Shown: positions 1 to 8,606 of the stretch, in pieces
How positions within the stretch are numbered: the first letter of the stretch is position 1
Layout of the letters: the number at the start of each line of letters is the position of its first letter
NCBI RefSeq assembly: GCF_012726175.1
Contig: NZ_JAASAD010000003.1
Coordinates: forward strand, 1 to 64,000
Reading direction: 5' to 3'
DNA: 64,000 nucleotides
From: Micromonospora sp. HNM0581
Lineage (GTDB): Bacteria; Actinomycetota; Actinomycetes; Mycobacteriales; Micromonosporaceae
Translations under genes and position numbers: made by a program
The notes under the pieces: generated by a model
Database searches by the model: none
What the model saw: the letters and a program-made list of their open reading frames with translations, nothing else
Told to the model about the DNA's origin: nothing

Positions 1-2
1 AA

Positions 3-917
3 GGCGACACCGGAGCCCAAGGCGCCCAAGGCGCCCAAGGCGCCCAAGGCGACACCGGAGCCCAAGGCGCCCAAGGCGCCCAAGGCGCCCAAGGCGACAC
101 CGGAGCCCAAGGCGCCCAAGGAGCCCAAGGCGCCCAAGGCGACACCGGCGCCCAAGGCGACACCGGAGCCCAAGGCGCCCAAGGAGCCCAAGGCGACACC
201 GGAGCCCAAGGCGCCCAAGGCGCCCAAGGAGCCACCGGCCCACAAGGCTTCCAAGGATTCCAAGGAGCCACCGGAGCCCAAGGAGCCCAAGGCGCGCAAG
301 GCGACACCGGAGCCCAGGGAGCCCAAGGAGCCCAAGGCGCCCAAGGCGACACCGGAGCCCAAGGCGCCCAAGGAGCCCAAGGCGCCACCGGCCCACAAGG
401 CTTCCAAGGATTCCAAGGAGCCACCGGAGCCCAAGGCACACAGGGCGACACCGGAGCCCAAGGCGCCCAAGGCGCGCAAGGCGACACCGGAGCCCAGGGA
501 GCCCAAGGAGCCCAAGGAGCCCAAGGCGCCCAAGGAGCCCAAGGCGCCCAAGGCGACACCGGAGCCCAAGGCGCCCAAGGAGCCCAAGGCGCCACCGGCC
601 CACAAGGCTTCCAAGGATTCCAAGGAGCCACCGGAGCCCAAGGCACCCAAGGAGCCCAAGGCGCGCAAGGCGACACCGGAGCCCAAGGCGCCCAAGGAGC
701 CCAAGGCGCACAGGGCGACACCGGAGCCCAAGGCGCGCAAGGCGCCCAAGGAGCCACCGGCCCACAAGGCTTCCAAGGATTCCAAGGAGCCACCGGAGCC
801 CAAGGCGCCCAAGGCGACACCGGAGCCCAAGGCGCACAGGGAGCACAGGGAGCGCAGGGCTTCCAAGGCGATGCGGGCCCACAAGGAGCGCAGGGTCCGC
901 AGGGAGCGCAGGGAGCG
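3..917 (+). repeat. Collagen triplet repeat tract (9-bp unit, higher-order copies)
   Basis: A tandem 9-bp coding unit runs without interruption. A longer module encoding [18 protein letters not shown] recurs with its GCCACCGGCC motif at 231, 384, 591 and 753. The spacings of 153, 207 and 162 bp are all multiples of nine, so length changes by recombination keep both the frame and the triplet register. Confidence 0.9.
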
Positions 918-1139
918 GGTGTCTCGGACCTTTATGTGCGGTCGGCTGTTGCGGGCGGCTCCGGCCTGATCGAGGTGTCGTGCGACGCGGGCGACACCGC
1001 CACGGGAGGTGGCTTCGAATCGCAGGGAAGCCCCGATGTTAGTCGCCCCATCACCACGCTCGGAGTTCCGACCGGGTGGCAGGCCGAATTCGGGGGAACT
1101 GGCGGCACCGTCTATGTCGTCTGCGCCGATGTGGCTTGA
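3..1139 (+). CDS. Collagen-like (Gly-X-Y) repeat protein, 5' end outside window
   Basis: The frame is open from the left edge to the stop at 1137-1139. About 101 uninterrupted Gly-X-Y triplets (mainly [12 protein letters not shown] and GFQ) are followed by a non-repetitive C-terminal domain of about 73 residues with two cysteines (VSC near its start and VVC near its end). Bacterial collagen-like proteins form extracellular triple helices, and the C-terminal domain may drive trimerisation or exposure. The start codon and any signal peptide lie outside the window, so location is inferred. Proline is almost absent and occurs only in GPQ triplets, so helix stability must rest on other residues. 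Thr in GDT and GAT sits in the Y position, a known site of O-glycosylation in BclA-type proteins. The glycosyltransferase fusion 0.7 kb downstream fits this. Confidence 0.85.
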   Translation, partial: GDTGAQGAQGAQGAQGDTGAQGAQGAQGAQGDTGAQGAQGAQGAQGDTGAQGDTGAQGAQGAQGDTGAQGAQGAQGATGPQGFQGFQGATGAQGAQGAQGDTGAQGAQGAQGAQGDTGAQGAQGAQGATGPQGFQGFQGATGAQGTQGDTGAQGAQGAQGDTGAQGAQGAQGAQGAQGAQGAQGDTGAQGAQGAQGATGPQGFQGFQGATGAQGTQGAQGAQGDTGAQGAQGAQGAQGDTGAQGAQGAQGATGPQGFQGFQGATGAQGAQGDTGAQGAQGAQGAQGFQGDAGPQGAQGPQGAQGAGVSDLYVRSAVAGGSGLIEVSCDAGDTATGGGFESQGSPDVSRPITTLGVPTGWQAEFGGTGGTVYVVCADVA

Positions 1140-1214
1140 CCTGACCGAAACCAAGGAGAGGCGACCGGAGTTCCGGATTGCCGACCATCGAAACACAGGG
1201 AGTAGTGGCACGGT

Positions 1215-1811
1215 ATGAAGATGCAACAGATTTTCGGTTCACTGGCTTGTGGTGCCGTGCTGCTCGTCGGGGTCTCGGCGTGCAGCTCTGACAACAACGG
1301 CGACGACAGGGAGCCACCCAGCAGTGTCGGCGCCGCCAGTAACGGGTCCACGAGCGACCCGGCGGCTTTGATCAAACAGGGGGTCGAGGAGGGCAAGGCA
1401 GGAAAACTCGATCAGGCGAGGACCACTTTCGAGCAGATTGTCGCGGTGGACGAGAACAACAAGCTGGCATGGTTCAACCTGGGCTACATCGCTCAGTCGC
1501 GCGGTCAGACCGAGGAAGCGATCAGGAGCTACGATCGAGCGCTCAGGTCGGACCCGGAATACAAGCCAGCGCTGTTCAACAAGGCTATCGCGCTTGAGAG
1601 CACCGATCGACAGGCTGCTATCGAGCTGTACCGGAAGGTGGTGGGGATCGACGACGAGGCTTCCACCGCGTACCTTCGGCTGGGCCTACTACTCGCGGCC
1701 GGCGACGACAACAACCGTGAAGCGCAGCAGGCATTCGATCGCGCTCTGGAGATCGACGAGGCGCTGGCGAAAGAAGTCCCGAATGCCTACCGGTCTACCG
1801 GCAACCGCTGA
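1215..1811 (+). CDS. TPR-repeat lipoprotein
   Basis: A 198-aa protein. The N-terminus is a lipoprotein signal with basic/polar residues, a hydrophobic core and VSAC, with the lipidated Cys at residue 23. An Asp/Ser-rich linker follows, then tetratricopeptide-type helical repeats from about residue 55 to 185 (AWFNLGYIAQSRGQTEEAI, ALFNKAIALE, AYLRLGLLLAAG). TPR domains bind protein partners, so an outer-face scaffold or assembly factor is likely; the partner is unknown. The start is chosen because GGGAG lies about 12 nt upstream of ATG 1215 and the signal peptide begins there. Only 14 nt separate it from the glycosyltransferase fusion, suggesting co-transcription with that gene and perhaps with the collagen-like gene upstream. 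Confidence 0.85.
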   Translation: MKMQQIFGSLACGAVLLVGVSACSSDNNGDDREPPSSVGAASNGSTSDPAALIKQGVEEGKAGKLDQARTTFEQIVAVDENNKLAWFNLGYIAQSRGQTEEAIRSYDRALRSDPEYKPALFNKAIALESTDRQAAIELYRKVVGIDDEASTAYLRLGLLLAAGDDNNREAQQAFDRALEIDEALAKEVPNAYRSTGNR

Positions 1812-1825
1812 GCGGAAGCAGACAG

Positions 1826-3100
1826 ATGACTTTCCACACCAGGTCGCCACGAGTGACCGTATTCACCGGCAGTAACCGAACGAAGTACCTTGATGAATGC
1901 CATCAGACCCTGAGGGCGCAGACCTTCACCGACTGGGAGTGGGTCATCGTCTTCAACCAGGGCAACCGCTGGCGGCCCGAAACCCCTGACTCGCGCATTC
2001 GTTTCGTGGTGCAGGATGAGATTTCCGGGGTGGGGGCGGTCAAGAAACGCGCCTGCGCGGAAGCCACAGGCGACATTCTGGTAGAGCTCGATCACGATGA
2101 TCTGCTGGCTAGTGACTGCCTTGCGAAAGTCGTCGCGGCGTTCGACGACGACCCGGCGATCGGTTTCGTCTACAGCGACACAGCGCAGATCTCGCAGGAT
2201 GGTGGTCGGGACGACAGCCGCTTCGCAGCGGACCACGGTTGGCGGTATCGGGACGCCCTTGTCGACGGGCGCGAGGTGCTCGCCTGTTCGGCCCTCCCGC
2301 CGACTCCGCATAATGTCAGCTACATCTGGTACGCACCGAACCACGTGCGTGCGTTCCGGCGGGACGTATACGAGAAAGCTGGTGGGTACGACGATTCGCT
2401 GGATGTCGCCGACGACGCCGACCTGATGTGCCGGATCTACCAGCTCACCGATTTCCACCACATTCCGGAGTGTCTTTATCTTCAGCGTATGCATCCGGGG
2501 AACACCCAGCGGGTGCCGGAGGTGAATGCCCGCATCCAGCAGCGTACGGTGGAGATCTACGACCGCAACATCCAGTTCAACTCCCTGGCATGGGCCAAGC
2601 GACAGGGCCTTCTTGCACTCGACCTGGGCGCGGCCCACAACAAGCCTGAAGGCTACCAGGGTGTGGACGTCCACCCTGGGCCGGAGGTTGACCTGGTCTG
2701 CGACATCAGTCAGGGACTCGACCTGCCTGACGACAGTGTCGGAGTGATCCGGGCGAGCGATTTTCTCGAACACGTACCGGACAAGGTCGCCATCTTCAAT
2801 GAGTTGTACCGGGTGCTGGCCCCTGGCGGCATGCTGCTGTCGACCACACCGAGCAGCGACGGCCGTGGCGCATTCCAGGACCCCACTCATGTGGCTTTCT
2901 ACAACGAAAACTCCTTCTGGTACTTCACTGACCGGCAGTACGCGCGTTTCGTGCCGGAGATCAAGTGTCGTTTTCAGGTTTCCCGCCTGGTCACCTATTT
3001 CCCCAGTGAGTGGCATCGGACGCACAACATTCCGTACGTCGCGGCGAATCTCATCGCCATCAAGAATGATGTCCGCAACGGCGGTCGGCTGGCAATTTGA
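1826..3100 (+). CDS. Fused family-2 glycosyltransferase / SAM-dependent methyltransferase
   Basis: A 424-aa protein with two domains. Residues about 8-240 are a GT-A (GT2-like) glycosyltransferase; the nucleotide-sugar/metal motif is D89-H-D-D92, followed by the VYSD stretch. Residues about 255-415 resemble a class I methyltransferase: LALDLGAA as glycine-rich motif I, GVDVHPG as the following acidic strand, and the FLEHVPD...RVLAPGG region typical of Methyltransf_11-like enzymes. The combination suggests a sugar is transferred and then O-methylated, or that two glycan steps are coupled. No signal peptide is seen, so action would be cytoplasmic. Proximity to the collagen-like gene suggests its Thr-bearing triplets as acceptor; that link is inference. 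Confidence 0.85.
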   Translation: MTFHTRSPRVTVFTGSNRTKYLDECHQTLRAQTFTDWEWVIVFNQGNRWRPETPDSRIRFVVQDEISGVGAVKKRACAEATGDILVELDHDDLLASDCLAKVVAAFDDDPAIGFVYSDTAQISQDGGRDDSRFAADHGWRYRDALVDGREVLACSALPPTPHNVSYIWYAPNHVRAFRRDVYEKAGGYDDSLDVADDADLMCRIYQLTDFHHIPECLYLQRMHPGNTQRVPEVNARIQQRTVEIYDRNIQFNSLAWAKRQGLLALDLGAAHNKPEGYQGVDVHPGPEVDLVCDISQGLDLPDDSVGVIRASDFLEHVPDKVAIFNELYRVLAPGGMLLSTTPSSDGRGAFQDPTHVAFYNENSFWYFTDRQYARFVPEIKCRFQVSRLVTYFPSEWHRTHNIPYVAANLIAIKNDVRNGGRLAI

Positions 3101-3190
3101 GGACATGGTCACGCCCCGGGGCGCGCCGGGGCTGGCCAACCCCGGACTCGGGCAGGGTTCCGCCGCTGCGGGGCGCGTTCCACCAGGTCC

Positions 3191-3910
3191 TCAAACGGGG
3201 GTGCGGGATACCGCCGGGCCGGCTGCTTCGCGGGTCTTTTCCAGACCCGCGAAGAGCAGATCGAGGGTGAACTCGAACTCGGTCTGACTGTCGCACCAGC
3301 CCAAGGTGGGGTCGGTGGCGTCGTGCAGTTCGGAGGCGACCATCGCCGCCAGGTGGGGCATCTGTGCGGCCAGTTCGGCCTGCTCCGCCTCCGTGACCTC
3401 GGTATCGGCGCCCTCACGGGCGCTGAGCTGAAAGACCTCCTGGGCGAATCCGAGCGCCAAGCTGCCGAACGCGTGCAGCGCCCGGTGGGCGATCCGGTAC
3501 GAGAAGCCGCCGGCGATCAGGACGGCGAGGATGCCCTCGTAGTAGCCGTACACCCCGGCGGGAATGGTTGGTCGGGAGCTGAGCAGGGCGGGTGCCCACG
3601 GATGTCGCAGTACGACCGTGCGCGCGGCGAGGAATCGCAGCCTCAGTCGGGTACGCCAGTCTCCGCCGGCCGCATTCGCGTCGGCCTGCCCGGCGGCGGC
3701 GGCGATCTCGGCGACGACGGCATCGACGAGGCCGTCGAGTAGCCCTTCCTTGCCGGGTAGGTGGTGGTACAGCGACATCGCCTCGACGTCGAGGTCGGCG
3801 GCGAGTCGGCGCATCGTCAGTGCGGCCATTCCCTCCGTGTCCACGAGCGCGATCGCGGCGGTGAGCGCCCGGTCACGGGTCAGCGGCTCTCGGCGTCTTT
3901 TTGCTCCCAT
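3191..3910 (-). CDS. TetR/AcrR-family regulator
   Basis: A 239-aa repressor-type protein. The N-terminal helix-turn-helix lies at about residues 9-60 (LTRDRALTAAIALVDTEG, then MRRLAADLDVEAMSLYHHL), followed by a helical C-terminal ligand domain of the TetR_C_11 kind. ATG 3910 is preferred over the longer open frame because homologous TetR proteins begin just before this helix and GGGAG lies upstream. It is divergent from the DUF4386 membrane protein at 4006. The spacer carries two related palindromes, so it probably represses its neighbour and itself. The ligand cannot be told from sequence. Confidence 0.85.
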   Translation of the reverse strand: MGAKRRREPLTRDRALTAAIALVDTEGMAALTMRRLAADLDVEAMSLYHHLPGKEGLLDGLVDAVVAEIAAAAGQADANAAGGDWRTRLRLRFLAARTVVLRHPWAPALLSSRPTIPAGVYGYYEGILAVLIAGGFSYRIAHRALHAFGSLALGFAQEVFQLSAREGADTEVTEAEQAELAAQMPHLAAMVASELHDATDPTLGWCDSQTEFEFTLDLLFAGLEKTREAAGPAVSRTPV

Positions 3911-3931
3911 GAGGCTCCCATCTTCCCTTGA

Positions 3932-3964
3932 CCTTACAACGTATGGTTGCCTTACGACGTAAGG
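3932..3964. promoter_or_regulatory. Tandem TetR-type operator candidates
   Basis: CCTTACGACGTAAGG at 3950-3964 is a perfect 7-bp inverted repeat around one central base. A degenerate copy, CCTTACAACGTATGG, lies at 3932-3946. The two sites are 18 bp apart centre to centre and sit between the divergent TetR gene and DUF4386 gene, where an operator is expected. Confidence 0.6.
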
Positions 3965-4005
3965 CTCGCTCCGACACCGGAGCCGCCCGCACCGAAGGAG
4001 CCAGC

Positions 4006-4722
4006 ATGCACCCACTGATGCGTACCGCCCGGACGACCGGGCTGTTCTACCTCGGGCTCGGCATCACCGCCGCACTCGGGTTCCTCACCGTCCGACCCAT
4101 GATCTTCGAAGCTGGTGACGCCGACGCGACCCTCGCCAACCTGATCACCAACGAATCGTTGGCGCGCCTCGGGGTGACGCTCGAACTGCTCGTCGTACTC
4201 ACCCAGACCCTGGCCGCCGTCTGGTTCTACCGGCTTTTCCGGGCGGTCGACAGCACCGCAGCCGGCAGCATCGCCGCCTTCGGCATCGTCAACGCCGTCG
4301 CGATCCTCGGCAGCGCCGCCATGCTCGGCACCGCAGTCGCAGTGGCCACCGACGAGGCCGGTGGAACAGCCGAAACCGTTCAGGTGCTGTACCTCGTCAG
4401 CGAGAACCTGTGGGCGGTGGGGGGACTCTTCTTCGGCCTCTGGCTGATGCCGATGGGCTGGTGCGTACTGCGGTCGGGTTGGCTGCCCCGGACGCTCGGC
4501 TGGTTCCTCGTCGCCGGTGGTGTGGGCTACCTGCTCATGACATTCGTCGGGTACCTCGCCCCCGACGCCGGGATCGCCGGTGACCTGCTCGTGGTCCCCG
4601 CCACCGTGGGCGAACTCTGGACTCTCGGCTACCTGATCGTCTTCGGCGTGCGAGAGCGGGCACTCACCGAGACCGCACGAGCGACGACGGAAGCGCCGCT
4701 CACCGCCGCGTCGACCGTCTGA
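4006..4722 (+). CDS. DUF4386-type integral membrane protein
   Basis: A 238-aa hydrophobic protein with about six membrane segments (for example GLFYLGLGITAALGFLTV, LGVTLELLVVLTQTLAAV, and GWFLVAGGVGYLLMTFVGYL). The pattern and length match the DUF4386 family, whose biochemical role is unknown. ATG 4006 is chosen because GAAGGAG at 3994-4000 gives ideal spacing. It is divergent from a TetR regulator across two palindromic sites, a common arrangement for this family, so expression is probably derepressed by a small molecule. A role in membrane stress or drug response is possible but not shown. Confidence 0.8.
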   Translation: MHPLMRTARTTGLFYLGLGITAALGFLTVRPMIFEAGDADATLANLITNESLARLGVTLELLVVLTQTLAAVWFYRLFRAVDSTAAGSIAAFGIVNAVAILGSAAMLGTAVAVATDEAGGTAETVQVLYLVSENLWAVGGLFFGLWLMPMGWCVLRSGWLPRTLGWFLVAGGVGYLLMTFVGYLAPDAGIAGDLLVVPATVGELWTLGYLIVFGVRERALTETARATTEAPLTAASTV

Positions 4723-4749
4723 CCATCCGGCCGGCATGCCGGCCGTCAG
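4719..4749. terminator. Hairpin between convergent genes
   Basis: GGCCGGCATGCCGGCC (4729-4744) is a perfect palindrome. It is flanked by CTGAC and GTCAG, which can extend the stem with a bulge. There is no T-tract. It lies between the convergent DUF4386 and GH65 genes. Confidence 0.45.
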
Positions 4750-4790
4750 GCGGGGCCCGTCCTCTCCACCGCAGACGTCGACAAGGCACC

Positions 4791-7211
4791 TCAGCGGCGG
4801 GTGGGGCGCCGGCCAGGTGGGGAGGGCGGCTCAGGGCCGGAAGCGGGTAGCGCGGGCATGGGTCGGATCGTCGGCTCACCGGCGGCGACCCGCAGACGCT
4901 CACCGTGGTGCCACAACTCGACCATGGCGTCGGCATCGGCGTCAGGTAGCTCGTAGCTCGCCTGGCCGGCGGTCAGTGTCACGTGCAGGCGGTGACCGTG
5001 CCAGAGCAGGCTGAACGCGAGACGCTCGATCCGATCCGGCAACCGTGGGTCGAACGACAGCAGTTCCCGATCGTCGCGCAGGCCGCCGAAACCCTGCACC
5101 AGAGCCAGCCAGGCCCCGCCCAGCGAGGCCAGGTGCAGCCCGTCGCCGGTCTTGTCGCCGAGATCCTCCAGATCCTGGAGCACCGACTCGGCGAACAGGT
5201 CGTACGCCAGGTCGAGATGGCCCAGTTCAGCGGCGATCACGCCCTGCGGGGCGGCGGACAACGACGAGTCCCGCACCGTCCGCGCCTCGTAGTAGGCGAA
5301 GTTGGCCGCCTTCTGCTCGGCGGTGAACTCTCCCGGGCAGCGCAGCATCGCCAACACCAGGTCGGCCTGCTTGACCACCTGGTGCCGGTACAACTCCAGG
5401 TAGGGAAAGTGCAGCAGCAGCGGATAGTCGTCGTCACCGGTGTCGGCGAAGTCCCACTCCGGCCGGTCGGTGAACCCGGCGGACTGCTGATGCACCCCCC
5501 GCTCGCGGTCGTACGGCATGATCATCGCTTCGGCGGCGGCCCGCCACCCGGCCACCTCCGCCGGGTCGACGCCCAGCCGGCCGGCCGCTTCCGGGTGCCG
5601 CTCGACGGTGTCCGCCGCGCCACGCAGGTTCCGCCGCGCCATCAGATTGGTGAACAGGTTGTCGTCGACCAGTGCCGCGTATTCGTCCGGACCGGTGACA
5701 CCGGCGATGTGGAAGCTGCCGTCGTCGGTGAAGTGCCCGAAGCCGTGCCACAGCCGGGCGGTGGCCACCAGCAGGTCCAACCCGGGGCCGGTGAGGAACT
5801 GCTGGTCGCCGGTGGCCGTGGCGTAACGCAGGACCGCGTCGGCGATGTCGGCGTTGACGTGCAGCCCGGCCGTACCGGCCGGCCAGTAACCGGAGCATTC
5901 CCGGCCGCTGATGGTCCGCCAGGGGAAAGTGGCACCGGTGAGCCGCAGCTCCGCCGCACGGTCGTACGCCTGCGGCAGGTGGGCATGTCGCCAACGCAAC
6001 GCCGAACGTGCCACGTCCGGCGCGATGTAGGTGAGTACCGGCAGGACGTATCCCTCCGTGTCCCAGAGCACGTGCCCGTCGTAGCCGTTGCCGGTCAGCC
6101 CCTTCGCGGCAATGGTCCGGTCGCCGTCCGCACGCCCTGCCTGGATCAGGTGGAACATGGCGAAACGGATCGCCAGTTGCAACTCCTCGTCGCCGACGAG
6201 CAGCACATCGGCGGTGCGCCAGGCGCGGTCGAGGGCGGCCCGCTGCTCGGTACGCAGCTCACCGAAGCCGGCCGCACGCGCGCTGTCCGCCTCGGTCGCC
6301 ACCTGTGCGGCCAGTTCCTCAGGGGACGAGTCGTCGGCAGGCGCCCACTCGAATGCCGCGAACTTGGTCAGTCGCACCTGTTCGCCGGGGCGTAGCGGCC
6401 CGGTCAGGGTCACCCGGACCCGGTCCGGGGTGGCGTCGGCGTCGGTGCTGACGTGTTGCGGTGCCGCCGATCGGTGTGCGACCGCGACGGCGACCCGTTG
6501 TCCGCTGCGCTCGGTACGGTGCACCAGTACCGCATCGGTGTCGTGGACGCGGTGCAGCTCGGCGATGAGCGGGGCCTGGATGAGCGAGGCGGCCCGGGGG
6601 TCGTCGGCCCGTTCCGGAACGTGCTCGTTGGCCAGCAGGTCCGCGCAGATCCGCACGTCGACCGGGCCGTCCAGCGGTTCCACGGTCCAGTCGACGGCGG
6701 CGACCGGGCGGCGGGTCAGCGACACCAGCCGGGTGCTGCGGACCCGCACCGCGGCACCGGCCGGCGAGATCCAGTCGGTGCGGCGTTCGATCACCCCGGC
6801 CCGCAGGTCGAGCACCTGCTCGTGGGCGAGCACCGTGCCGGTACGCAGGTCGAGCGGCTCGTCGCCGACCCAGAGCCGTATCAGCGTGGCGTTCGGCGGG
6901 CTGATGACCGTGTCACTGACCTGCGGGAAGGCGTACCCGTTCTCGGGGTAGGTCAGCGTCCGGCGTTCGTGCAGCCCGTTGAGGTAGCTGCCCGGCATGT
7001 CGACCGGGTCGCCTTCGTCGAGGGTGCCGCGGCAGCCCAACCATCCATTGCTCAACGCGAAGACCGATTCGGTTTCGCCGAGTCGATCCAGGTCGTCCCA
7101 GGTCCGTCGGATCCGCCACTGCTCGTCGGGGTCCGGCTCGTCGGGTTGCTGGTCAGGGGTGGGGTGCACGGGGCCTCCAGGACTGTGTGACGGTCCCTGT
7201 GCTGTCGACAT
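4791..7211 (-). CDS. Glycoside hydrolase family 65 enzyme (disaccharide phosphorylase or hydrolase)
   Basis: An 806-aa protein with the GH65 layout: N-terminal beta-sandwich (about 30-300), linker, (alpha/alpha)6 barrel (about 340-720) and a small C-terminal beta domain. The general-acid motif TGPDEY places the catalytic Glu at about residue 510. Other family landmarks are VLWDTEGYVLPVLTY, ATFPWRTISGRE and HVNADIA. GH65 members act on alpha-linked glucosides such as trehalose, maltose or kojibiose, by phosphorolysis or hydrolysis; which one cannot be decided by eye. No beta-phosphoglucomutase gene, the usual partner of trehalose or maltose phosphorylases, lies next to it. ATG 7211 begins a proline-rich N-terminus before the conserved WRIRRTWDDL. 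Cytoplasmic. Confidence 0.9.
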   Translation of the reverse strand: MSTAQGPSHSPGGPVHPTPDQQPDEPDPDEQWRIRRTWDDLDRLGETESVFALSNGWLGCRGTLDEGDPVDMPGSYLNGLHERRTLTYPENGYAFPQVSDTVISPPNATLIRLWVGDEPLDLRTGTVLAHEQVLDLRAGVIERRTDWISPAGAAVRVRSTRLVSLTRRPVAAVDWTVEPLDGPVDVRICADLLANEHVPERADDPRAASLIQAPLIAELHRVHDTDAVLVHRTERSGQRVAVAVAHRSAAPQHVSTDADATPDRVRVTLTGPLRPGEQVRLTKFAAFEWAPADDSSPEELAAQVATEADSARAAGFGELRTEQRAALDRAWRTADVLLVGDEELQLAIRFAMFHLIQAGRADGDRTIAAKGLTGNGYDGHVLWDTEGYVLPVLTYIAPDVARSALRWRHAHLPQAYDRAAELRLTGATFPWRTISGRECSGYWPAGTAGLHVNADIADAVLRYATATGDQQFLTGPGLDLLVATARLWHGFGHFTDDGSFHIAGVTGPDEYAALVDDNLFTNLMARRNLRGAADTVERHPEAAGRLGVDPAEVAGWRAAAEAMIMPYDRERGVHQQSAGFTDRPEWDFADTGDDDYPLLLHFPYLELYRHQVVKQADLVLAMLRCPGEFTAEQKAANFAYYEARTVRDSSLSAAPQGVIAAELGHLDLAYDLFAESVLQDLEDLGDKTGDGLHLASLGGAWLALVQGFGGLRDDRELLSFDPRLPDRIERLAFSLLWHGHRLHVTLTAGQASYELPDADADAMVELWHHGERLRVAAGEPTIRPMPALPASGPEPPSPPGRRPTRR

Positions 7212-7227
7212 TTCCCCGGTGGCCGGT

Positions 7228-8031
7228 TCACCACACCAGCAGCAACGCGCCGATCGTGCCGAGTACCAGGTACGGCCCGAACGGCAGGTGACTCGACAGG
7301 CGTACGCGGCGGCTGACCAGCAGGCCCAGGGCGACCAGCCCGGACAGGGTCAGTGCGAGCAGCAGGCCGAGCACCGGCGCACTCCAGCCGTACCAGCCCA
7401 GCAGGGCACCGGCGCTCAGCGCGAGCTTGGCGTCGCCGATACCGAAGCCCCGCGCACCGAGCACCAGTGTGGTGGCGGCGAAGCAGACCGCCAACCCGAT
7501 CCCGGCGGCGACGGCGCGTAGCCAGGGTGCAGGGCCGGCACCGGTCGACGCGCCCAGCCCGAGCAGCAGCCAGGTGCCGGCGGCGGCCGGCCAGGTCAGC
7601 CGGTTCGGTAGCCGGTGCACCGCGCTGTCGATGAAGAGCAACGGAATCGCGAAGGCCAGCCACCACGCTGCGGTGACCAGTTCGACTGCGGGTGGGCGGG
7701 TCAGTACCAGCGCGGCCACCGCAGCCAGGACGGCCAGTTCGACGGCGGCGGGTGGGGCTCCGATCCGGGCGCCGCAGCCGCCGCAGCGGGCCGTCGGACC
7801 GAGCGCCGGCCAGGGGCGGTGCGGGCCGATCGCTGCGCCGCATGCGTCGCAACGGGCACGGAGGGGACTTCCTGCGGGTACGCAGTGCCGGGCGACGGCG
7901 TATCGGAGCAGGGGGGTGACCGCCAGCAGAGCCGTGGCTCGCGGCCATGGTCGGGCAGTCGGGTGGGACGGTGGGGCATCTTGCGCAACCGCCGGCTCCG
8001 GCGGAACCGGTGTGGTCCGTTGGCGGGTCAC
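7228..8031 (-). CDS. Prepilin peptidase (A24 family), probable Tad/Flp pilin processing enzyme
   Basis: About 267 aa. A cytoplasmic four-Cys knot (CDACG...CGGCG) is followed by several membrane helices. Both aspartates of A24 aspartyl peptidases are visible, in IDSAVHRLPN and in GFGIGDAKLA (GxGD). Such enzymes cleave, and sometimes N-methylate, type IV or Flp prepilins at the inner membrane. It stands divergent from the Tad operon and is the obvious candidate for maturing its pilin-like proteins. Start choice: GTG 8031 has GAGGTGG 5 nt upstream, whereas the alternative GTG at 8040 has no clear ribosome-binding site. The start is therefore uncertain by three codons. Confidence 0.87.
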   Translation of the reverse strand: MTRQRTTPVPPEPAVAQDAPPSHPTARPWPRATALLAVTPLLRYAVARHCVPAGSPLRARCDACGAAIGPHRPWPALGPTARCGGCGARIGAPPAAVELAVLAAVAALVLTRPPAVELVTAAWWLAFAIPLLFIDSAVHRLPNRLTWPAAAGTWLLLGLGASTGAGPAPWLRAVAAGIGLAVCFAATTLVLGARGFGIGDAKLALSAGALLGWYGWSAPVLGLLLALTLSGLVALGLLVSRRVRLSSHLPFGPYLVLGTIGALLLVW

Positions 8032-8606
8032 GCCACCCACCTCATGACGGAGGGTAGCGAATTAGTCGGGTGGGAATGGTGGTGGCCGAGCCTCGCGGGC
8101 GTTGCCATCTGGTTGCCCAGGTCTCGAACAACCTGCCCGGAACGGGCAGGCGAAAATCCCACCATCCGCGATTCTCGACCATATGGCACCACTGTTGGCG
8201 GGGACGGAACAGTCCGATTGCCATTTCTCACCCCATCCTGACCGGGCACTCGGATGCCCGAATTGCTGCGGGGTCGACAGCTCCATCGACCGGGCCGAGC
8301 CGGGCCGGAAGCCTGAGTGAACAACGCCGGAAACCTTCCGGTAACCACCGATCGCCACCACCATTCGTAACTCAGAGTATTCACACGAATTGCCTCTGTC
8401 GCATCGGCCGATGTCAGCCTATGCTCGCCCCTTGGATGCGATGCAACCCATGCAAGCAGCCAGGCCAGTGCATTTACAGAAGATCCACAAGAGCGAATGC
8501 GGCTGCGCTTGCTGCCGAGCCGGAAAATTCGGTCCGGTGCAGCCCGCCGCACCCCGGAGACGCCGACGACGACGGCGCCCACCGGTCGGCACCGAGGAGG
8601 CACGAG
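8032..8606. other. Intergenic region upstream of the Tad operon
   Basis: About 575 bp between divergent genes with no convincing gene. Long open frames cross it on both strands, but their codon usage is poor and none has a ribosome-binding site. It should contain the promoters for the peptidase gene and the Tad operon. I could not identify a reliable -35/-10 pair. Confidence 0.5.

Noticed and set aside
3..917. CRISPR or minisatellite-like array at the left edge
   Set aside because: The repeat unit is 9 bp, with no spacers, and it stays in one coding frame as Gly-X-Y. It is a collagen tract.
4983..6395. A 470-codon plus-strand frame
   Set aside because: Antisense to the GH65 gene and made of Gln/Val/Arg-rich shadow sequence.
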